Shown: positions 6,670 through 10,576 of the stretch, piece by piece
Layout: each line of letters opens with the position of its first letter
How positions within the stretch are numbered: position 1 is the stretch's first letter
Assembly: GCA_945485605.1 (NCBI GenBank)
Contig: CALYSG010000058.1
Span: forward strand, 1 to 10,576
Direction of reading: 5' to 3'
DNA length: 10,576 bases
From: an uncultured Clostridia bacterium
GTDB lineage: Bacteria; Bacillota; Clostridia; Oscillospirales; CAG-272
Notes under the pieces: model-generated
What the model was told of the DNA's origin: nothing
Seen by the model: only the letters and a program-made list of their open reading frames with translations
Databases searched by the model: none
Position numbers and translations under genes: made by a program

Positions 6670-7359
6670 ATGAACAACAGCTTCAGAACGGCAGACGCCG
6701 GTTCGGCTCTGCGCAAGAATAAATTTCCGGGCTTCGGAACCGTCGCGGGACTCTCAAAAAACGGCAAATACGCCGTTCTCGCCTGCTTCTATACCGGAAA
6801 GAGCGATGAAGAAAAGAATGTAAAATTCAACGATTTCGGTGACGAGGTAATGCTTATGCCGCGCCTCGCCGGTAAGCCTATGGGGGGCAGACCCCTCGTA
6901 AGCTCGCCCGTAAAGAAGTCGGGGAACAAGGTATTCGTAAACGACGGAAGCCTTACCGACCTGATGTGCTCGACCTCGGAGCAGGGAAGGTGCTGCGTCG
7001 GCGCGCTTTGCGGGCTTGAGGCATCGAATAAGACGCGCGTCGGCGGTATTCTTACCTTCGGAGAGAAGTTCGGCTATAAGCTCTTTTGCGTGAAGCCTGC
7101 CGACGAGGAGGCAAGCTCGAACAACGCCATGATCTTCTCCTACGCATCCGTCGCGGGGGTAGGACACCTCGTAACCGAATTCGGAAGGGACGGGAAGCCC
7201 TTTTCCGGCGAGCCGCAGCGTGTGACCGTGCTGAACAGTGCGGAATCCTTCACGGAGAAGCTCTGGAAGAGCCTCGGAGACGACCGAGCGGCACTTTTGG
7301 TGAGATATATCTCGCTCTCGTCGGGAAGAGTCACTACCCGTACGAGAGGGCTTGACTGA
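6670..7359 (+). CDS. purO: IMP cyclohydrolase, PurO-like family
   Basis: Predicted last step of de novo purine synthesis, closing FAICAR to IMP. The 229 residues resemble the stand-alone IMP cyclohydrolase family (Pfam IMP_cyclohyd, related to archaeal PurO) as found in Clostridia. Matching segments are FPGFGTVAGLSKNGKYAVLA (19-38), YTGKS (41-45), the VFVNDGSLTD region (94-103), and the C-terminal TEKLWKSLGDDRAALLVRYI (195-214) ending in a TRTRG-like tail. It is unrelated in fold to the bifunctional PurH used by most bacteria. The start at 6670 is forced: an in-frame stop lies at 6643-6645 and no other start codon follows before it. No clear SD precedes it, unlike all its neighbours. Its stop is 13 bases before the Dabb gene. 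The assignment rests on recalled similarity, not on catalytic residues I can name. Confidence 0.8.
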   Translation: MNNSFRTADAGSALRKNKFPGFGTVAGLSKNGKYAVLACFYTGKSDEEKNVKFNDFGDEVMLMPRLAGKPMGGRPLVSSPVKKSGNKVFVNDGSLTDLMCSTSEQGRCCVGALCGLEASNKTRVGGILTFGEKFGYKLFCVKPADEEASSNNAMIFSYASVAGVGHLVTEFGRDGKPFSGEPQRVTVLNSAESFTEKLWKSLGDDRAALLVRYISLSSGRVTTRTRGLD

Positions 7360-7372
7360 AAGGATAAAGAAA

Positions 7373-7675
7373 ATGGTAAGGCACATATGTATGTTTGAAT
7401 TCCTCGACGAAGCGGGCGGAAGAACGCGCGAAGAAAACGTTGAGATCACGAAAAATATGCTGGAGGCTCTGCCGTCGAAGATCGACTGGATCAGGAGCTC
7501 GACCGTGAAGGTCAACGAAAACGCGAACGGGGTAAACTGGGATCTCGTCCTCATTTCGGATTTCGATTCCTTTGAGGACCTTGAGCGTTACCGCGTCCAC
7601 CCGGATCATGTTGCGGTCGGTACATTCATGAAGCCTGTCAGACGGGCACGCGCCTGCGTAGACTACATATTATAA
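7373..7675 (+). CDS. Dabb (stress-response A/B barrel) domain protein
   Basis: A 100-residue protein made up almost wholly of one dimeric alpha/beta-barrel (Dabb) domain. The family pattern is clear: MVRHICMFEF at the start with the conserved His4, a helix around 20-35, WDLVLISDFDSFEDLERYRVH near 60-80 and the terminal HPDHVAVGTFMKPV...CVDYIL. These proteins usually form dimers with a small-molecule pocket; some are cyclases or stress proteins, most are uncharacterised. There is no signal peptide. A frame-compatible TTG at 7352 overlaps purO and lacks an SD; the ATG at 7373 has AAAGGA (7359-7364) eight bases upstream and gives the standard family N-terminus, so I chose it. It is the last gene before the terminator at 7685-7721. 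Confidence 0.85.
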   Translation: MVRHICMFEFLDEAGGRTREENVEITKNMLEALPSKIDWIRSSTVKVNENANGVNWDLVLISDFDSFEDLERYRVHPDHVAVGTFMKPVRRARACVDYIL

Positions 7676-7676
7676 T
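7671..7676 (+). promoter_or_regulatory. Weak candidate -10 (TATAAT) for the aldolase gene
   Basis: TATAAT occurs inside the last codons and stop of the Dabb gene. A transcript from it would begin around 7683, almost at the base of the hairpin at 7685. No recognisable -35 lies 16-18 bases upstream (the 17-base position reads ACGCGC) and there is no TGn extension. The AT-rich string may simply encode the last residues of the protein. Confidence 0.2.
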
Positions 7677-7684
7677 AATGAAGT

Positions 7685-7721
7685 GGGGAAGCCTTCGGAA
7701 AATACGGAGGCGTCCCCTTTT
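7685..7721 (+). terminator. Intrinsic terminator hairpin after the eight-gene unit
   Basis: The arm GGGGAAGCCTTCG (7685-7697) pairs with CGGAGGCGTCCCC (7705-7717) across a 7-base loop. There is one A/G mismatch and one G-U pair. Four Ts (7718-7721) follow. The stem is strong but the T-run is short, so some read-through into the aldolase gene is plausible. Confidence 0.65.
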
Positions 7722-7738
7722 GCACCTTAAGGAAGGGG
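7714..7738 (+). promoter_or_regulatory. Alternative hairpin that would mask the aldolase SD
   Basis: CCCCTTTT (7714-7721), which is the end of the terminator stem plus its T-run, can pair with GGAAGGGG (7731-7738), the SD region of the aldolase gene. This gives six Watson-Crick pairs and two G-U pairs across a 9-base loop. It cannot form together with the terminator stem. Confidence 0.3.
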
Positions 7739-7745
7739 AAAAATT

Positions 7746-8603
7746 ATGGCATACGTAACGACAAAGGAGCTTCTGGCGGACGCCGTGTCACACAGATACG
7801 CCGTCGGAGCCTTCAACTGTGAGAATCTTGAGATGGCGATGGCGATCGTTGCGGCGGGAGAGGCGTGCCGTGCTCCGCTGATAATCCAGACGACGCCCTC
7901 GACCGTGAATTACGCATCTGTCGGTCTTTTTGCGGCGATGGTTCGCGAGCTTGCCGAAAATGCGAAGATCCCGGTCGCGCTTCACCTCGATCACGGCTCT
8001 TCATATGAGCTGTGTGAGGCGGCTCTCGATGCGGGGTACTCTTCTGTGATGATAGACGGCTCAAAGGAGAGCCTTGAGGACAATATCGCGCTTACAAAGC
8101 GCGTCGTGAGCCTCGCCTCGGAAAAAGGGATACCGGTCGAGGCTGAGCTCGGAACTGTCGGAGGGAAAGAGGACTCGACATTTTCTTCCGGAACGGCGTA
8201 TACGGATCCCGACGACGCCTTGAGGTTCGTCCGCGAGACGGGCTGCTCGTCGCTCGCCGTAGGCATAGGCACGGCGCACGGCGTATATAAAGGTACACCG
8301 GTGCTCGACACGGGAAGGCTTTCTCTGATAAAGGACAAGCTCGTCTCGGCGGGACTTGAGCTGCCGCTCGTGCTTCACGGTGCGTCCGGGCTGTCGGAAA
8401 AGGCGATCAGAGAGTGCATAGCACGCGGTATCGCAAAGGTAAACTTCGCGACCGAGCTGAGGCAGGCTTACACCGAGGGTTTGAAGGAATACCTTCTTTC
8501 CGATACCGACTGCTTCGATCCGAAGAAGTACGGACGCGCGGCAATGAAGAAGGTACAGGAAGCCGTTATCCGAAGAATAGAAGTGTGCGGCGATCTCGCT
8601 TGA
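7746..8603 (+). CDS. fba: Class II (zinc) fructose/ketose-bisphosphate aldolase
   Basis: Reversible cleavage of a ketose 1,6-bisphosphate to glycerone phosphate and glyceraldehyde 3-phosphate; 285 residues, the usual length of the FbaA (Bacillus)/GatY-KbaY group. ALHLDHGSS (78-86) carries catalytic Asp82 and zinc ligand His83. VEAELGTVGG is at 131-140. The other zinc ligands are His178 in GTAHGVYKG and His211 in LHGASG. KVNFATEL (231-238) contributes the phosphate/substrate-binding Asn233. The NxATEL form is closer to tagatose-bisphosphate aldolases than to the NVNTE of B. subtilis FbaA, so the preferred substrate (fructose or tagatose bisphosphate) is open. With transketolase next door and no tagatose pathway gene here, fructose bisphosphate is the simpler reading. 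The SD is AAGGAAGGGG at 7729-7738. It follows a terminator, so it probably has its own transcript. Confidence 0.92.
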   Translation: MAYVTTKELLADAVSHRYAVGAFNCENLEMAMAIVAAGEACRAPLIIQTTPSTVNYASVGLFAAMVRELAENAKIPVALHLDHGSSYELCEAALDAGYSSVMIDGSKESLEDNIALTKRVVSLASEKGIPVEAELGTVGGKEDSTFSSGTAYTDPDDALRFVRETGCSSLAVGIGTAHGVYKGTPVLDTGRLSLIKDKLVSAGLELPLVLHGASGLSEKAIRECIARGIAKVNFATELRQAYTEGLKEYLLSDTDCFDPKKYGRAAMKKVQEAVIRRIEVCGDLA

Positions 8604-8628
8604 CAATCGCGGTGGGATAGTATATAAT
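8600..8628 (+). promoter_or_regulatory. Perfect consensus sigma-A promoter for the transketolase pair
   Basis: TTGACA at 8600-8605 and TATAAT at 8623-8628 are separated by exactly 17 bases, the full consensus for the vegetative sigma factor. The TGA inside the -35 hexamer is the stop codon of the aldolase gene. The start of transcription should be near 8635, leaving a leader of about 27 bases to the ATG at 8662, with the SD at 8652-8657. Confidence 0.85.
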
Positions 8629-8661
8629 AATCATATCATATTGAATTATTCGGGAGGAAGC

Positions 8662-9495
8662 ATGAAAGCTGATAAGAAAAAAGAGCTGATCGAAGCGGCA
8701 AAAGAGATAAGGCTCGGCGCGCTCGAGGGTATCCACGCGGCAAAATCGGGTCATCCGGGCGGATCGCTTTCGATAGCCGATGTATTGTCGTACTTATATT
8801 TTTACAAAATGAGGATCGATCCGAAGAACCCCGAGTGGGAGGACAGGGACAGGTTCGTCCTGTCAAAGGGTCACACAGCCCCCGCACTTTATGCGGCGCT
8901 GGCACTGAAGGGATACTTCCCGCGTGAAGAGCTTGAAAAGCTTCGCCGCGTCGACAGCTTCCTTCAGGGGCACCCCGACATGAAGCATACCCCGGGTGTC
9001 GATATGACGACCGGATCGCTCGGGCTCGGGATCTCGGCGGCATGCGGCATGGCGCTCGCCGGAAAGACAGCAGGGAAGGACTATCGCGTCTATACCGCCA
9101 TCGGCGACGGTGAGAGCGAAGAGGGGCAGGTCTGGGAGGCTTGCATGTTCGCCGCCCATTACAAGCTCGATAACCTCTGCCTTATCGTTGACTGGAACGG
9201 ACTTCAGATAGACGGTCCGGTTGCCGAGGTAATGAATCCCACGCCCTATAAAGAGAAGCTCGAGGCGTTCGGCTTCAATGTCGTGTGCGTCAACGGACAC
9301 GATCTCGACGAGCTCGACGCGGCGTTCAGCGCCGCCGAGGAATGTAAGGGCAAGCCCACCGCTATCGTTGCGAAGACGGTGAAGGGCAAGGGCGTGTCGT
9401 TTATGGAAAATCAGACCGGCTGGCACGGATCTGCTCCGAATGACGAGCAGTATGCGCAGGCGGTCGCAGAGCTGAATTCTACGGAGGGCAACTGA
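8662..9495 (+). CDS. Transketolase, N-terminal (ThDP-binding) subunit
   Basis: The 277-residue pyrophosphate-binding half of a split transketolase. The enzyme moves two-carbon ketol units between sugar phosphates in the non-oxidative pentose phosphate pathway. Key motifs are KSGHPGGSLS (28-37), RFVLSKGHTAPALY (64-77), the TGSLGLGISAACGMA stretch (117-131), and the ThDP/metal motif starting GDGESEEGQVWEA (148-160) and running through DNLCLIVDWNGLQIDG (170-185). It ends at the linker where full-length enzymes continue into the pyrimidine domain. A TTG at 8641 is in frame but sits almost at the predicted transcript start; the ATG at 8662 has GGGAGG (8652-8657) four bases upstream and is preferred. 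Its stop is one base before the next start, so equal production of the two subunits by coupling is expected. Confidence 0.95.
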   Translation: MKADKKKELIEAAKEIRLGALEGIHAAKSGHPGGSLSIADVLSYLYFYKMRIDPKNPEWEDRDRFVLSKGHTAPALYAALALKGYFPREELEKLRRVDSFLQGHPDMKHTPGVDMTTGSLGLGISAACGMALAGKTAGKDYRVYTAIGDGESEEGQVWEACMFAAHYKLDNLCLIVDWNGLQIDGPVAEVMNPTPYKEKLEAFGFNVVCVNGHDLDELDAAFSAAEECKGKPTAIVAKTVKGKGVSFMENQTGWHGSAPNDEQYAQAVAELNSTEGN

Positions 9496-9496
9496 G

Positions 9497-10438
9497 ATGG
9501 CGGATAAGATAGCAACGAGAGAAGCATACGGCAACGCGCTTGCCGAATTCGGCGACAAATACGATTTCGTGGTGCTTGACGCCGACCTTGCCGCGGCGAC
9601 AAAGACCGGGATCTTCAAAAAGAAGTTCCCCGAGAGATTCTTTGACTGCGGAATTGCAGAGGGCAATATGATGACGGTCGCCGCGGGTATCGCGACGACG
9701 GGTAAGGTCGTTTTTGCCTCGACCTTTGCCATGTTCGCGGCGGGACGCGCCTTCGAGCAGATAAGGAACAGTATCGGTTATCCTCACCTCAATGTGAAGA
9801 TCGGCGCGACGCACGCCGGGATCACGGTAGGGGAGGACGGCGCGACTCACCAGTGCCTTGAGGACCTTGCGCTTATGCGTACGATCCCCGGAATGACGGT
9901 CGTCAACCCCGCCGATGCGACCGAGGCGAGAGCCGCCGTCGAGTGGGCGATAAACTATAAGGGACCCGTGTACTTCCGCTTCGGCAGATACGCCGTCCCG
10001 GTGCTTTTCGATAAAGAGAGCTACAAGTTCGAGCCGGGTAAGGCTGTAACACTTGCCGAGGGTAAGGACGTAAGCATCTTTGCTACCGGTATCATGGTAG
10101 ATATGGCTCTGAAGGCAAGGGAGCTGCTTTCCGCCGAAGGCATAAGCGCGGCGGTAGTGAATGTTCATACGATCAAGCCGATCGACCGTGAGGCGGTCGT
10201 GAAGGCAGCCGAGGAAACCGGAGCGATCGTCACCGCGGAGGAGCACAACGTGCTCGGCGGACTCGGAGCCGCAGTAGCCGAGGTCGTATGCGAGACGAAG
10301 CCGGTGCCGGTGCTGAGAGTCGGCGTAGAGGACAGCTTCGGCCGTTCGGGAACCGTTCCCGCACTTCTTGAGCTCTACGGACTCACACCCGAGAACATCG
10401 CCGCGAAGGCAAAGGTCGCCGTCGCGATGAAGAAATAA
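9497..10438 (+). CDS. Transketolase, C-terminal (pyrimidine-binding) subunit
   Basis: The second half of the split transketolase, 313 residues. The pyrimidine (PYR) domain spans about 1-170. CGIAEGNMM (51-59) contains Glu55, the glutamate that activates the thiazolium cofactor. ATHAGITVGEDGATHQ (104-119) and MTVVNPADATEARAA (133-147) are also typical. The C-terminal transketolase domain (about 180-313) includes IFATGIMVDMALKA (194-207), VVNVHTIKPID (220-230) and AEEHNVLGGLGAAVAE (247-262). It must pair with the product of the preceding gene to form the active site at the interface. GGAGGG (9483-9488), lying inside the end of the upstream gene, is eight bases before the ATG. An E1-type dehydrogenase beta subunit or DXP synthase is ruled out by the partner gene and the GEDGATHQ-type transketolase motif. 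Confidence 0.95.
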   Translation: MADKIATREAYGNALAEFGDKYDFVVLDADLAAATKTGIFKKKFPERFFDCGIAEGNMMTVAAGIATTGKVVFASTFAMFAAGRAFEQIRNSIGYPHLNVKIGATHAGITVGEDGATHQCLEDLALMRTIPGMTVVNPADATEARAAVEWAINYKGPVYFRFGRYAVPVLFDKESYKFEPGKAVTLAEGKDVSIFATGIMVDMALKARELLSAEGISAAVVNVHTIKPIDREAVVKAAEETGAIVTAEEHNVLGGLGAAVAEVVCETKPVPVLRVGVEDSFGRSGTVPALLELYGLTPENIAAKAKVAVAMKK

Positions 10439-10460
10439 GAGATAACAAATAGATATTTTC

Positions 10461-10500
10461 AGGGGAGGATCTTCTTTCGGGGAGATCCTTCCCTATATTT
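10461..10500 (+). terminator. Intrinsic terminator after the transketolase operon
   Basis: AGGGGAGGATCT (10461-10472) pairs with AGATCCTTCCCT (10483-10494) over 12 bp with one G-U pair. Two more inner pairs are possible, leaving a TTTCGG loop. ATATTT follows, a weak T-rich tail. It lies 22 bases after the transketolase stop, the expected place. Confidence 0.7.
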
Positions 10501-10512
10501 GCTACGGGAGAC

Positions 10513-10546
10513 GCGGGAAAACTTTCTTTCGAGAAAGTTTTCCCGC
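10513..10546 (+). repeat. Perfect 15-bp inverted repeat with TTCG loop
   Basis: GCGGGAAAACTTTCT (10513-10527) is the exact reverse complement of 10532-10546, around TTCG. No T-run follows on either strand, so a second classical terminator is doubtful. The flank 10547-10568 contains AACTT and GCGGG, able to pair with parts of the right arm (AAGTT and CCCGC), suggesting a more complex or repeated structure cut off by the window end. A dispersed palindromic element is one possible reading. I see no coding sequence between 10439 and 10576. Confidence 0.75.
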
Positions 10547-10576
10547 ACCCTTTCAAAGAACTTGCGGGCGATTATG

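Noticed and set aside
7352..7372. TTG at 7352 as the Dabb gene start
   Set aside because: It overlaps purO and lacks an SD. The ATG at 7373 has AAAGGA at good spacing and matches the usual family N-terminus.
8641..8661. TTG at 8641 as the transketolase N-subunit start
   Set aside because: It is only a few bases from the predicted transcript start and would place the SD inside the gene.
8863..9732. Long open frame on the minus strand across both transketolase genes
   Set aside because: It spans the junction of two well-supported genes and has no recognisable domain or SD support.
10574..10576. ATG at the last three bases as the start of another gene
   Set aside because: No SD precedes it and no downstream sequence is available, so it cannot be supported.

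Overview
The window looks like a chromosomal stretch from a Clostridia-type Firmicute, probably an uncultured gut or rumen member of the Eubacteriales/Oscillospirales. This is an inference from four things. The genes are tightly packed on one strand with purine-rich Shine-Dalgarno (SD) sites. GC is moderately high (mid-50s per cent by eye). IMP cyclohydrolase is of the stand-alone PurO-like type found in many Clostridia. Transketolase is split into N- and C-terminal subunits. All eleven genes lie on the + strand. I see no tRNA, rRNA, CRISPR array, transposase or phage gene.

Positions 1-7721 read as one long transcription unit of eight genes. In order they are: a zinc-ribbon/DEDDh exonuclease fusion, a small DUF2007-type protein with an acidic tail, the tRNA thiolation enzyme ThiI, an adenine-type phosphoribosyltransferase, aspartyl-tRNA synthetase, a surface lipoprotein with a CE2-like SGNH esterase, a PurO-type IMP cyclohydrolase and a Dabb-domain protein. 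Gaps run from -4 to 43 bases and no convincing terminator appears until a GC-rich hairpin at 7685-7721. Nucleic-acid handling, tRNA modification and charging, and purine metabolism form the common theme. The esterase is the outlier and probably acts on acetylated polysaccharide outside the cell.

Positions 7722-10500 are a carbon-metabolism block. A class II ketose-bisphosphate aldolase is followed by the two transketolase subunits. The transketolase pair has a perfect consensus sigma-A promoter (TTGACA, 17 bases, TATAAT) whose -35 box contains the aldolase stop codon. Aldolase and transketolase share triose phosphates (and fructose 6-phosphate one step away), so they link glycolysis to the non-oxidative pentose phosphate pathway. 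The block ends in a strong hairpin at 10461-10494, then a perfect 15-bp inverted repeat at 10513-10546.

Most of the window is ordinary housekeeping sequence. I did not find a clear undescribed system. The less explained points are the exonuclease fusion, the three-domain esterase lipoprotein inside a housekeeping operon, a hexapeptide mini-ORF and overlapping hairpins ahead of purO, a terminator arm that could also pair with the aldolase ribosome-binding site, and the long palindrome at the right end.
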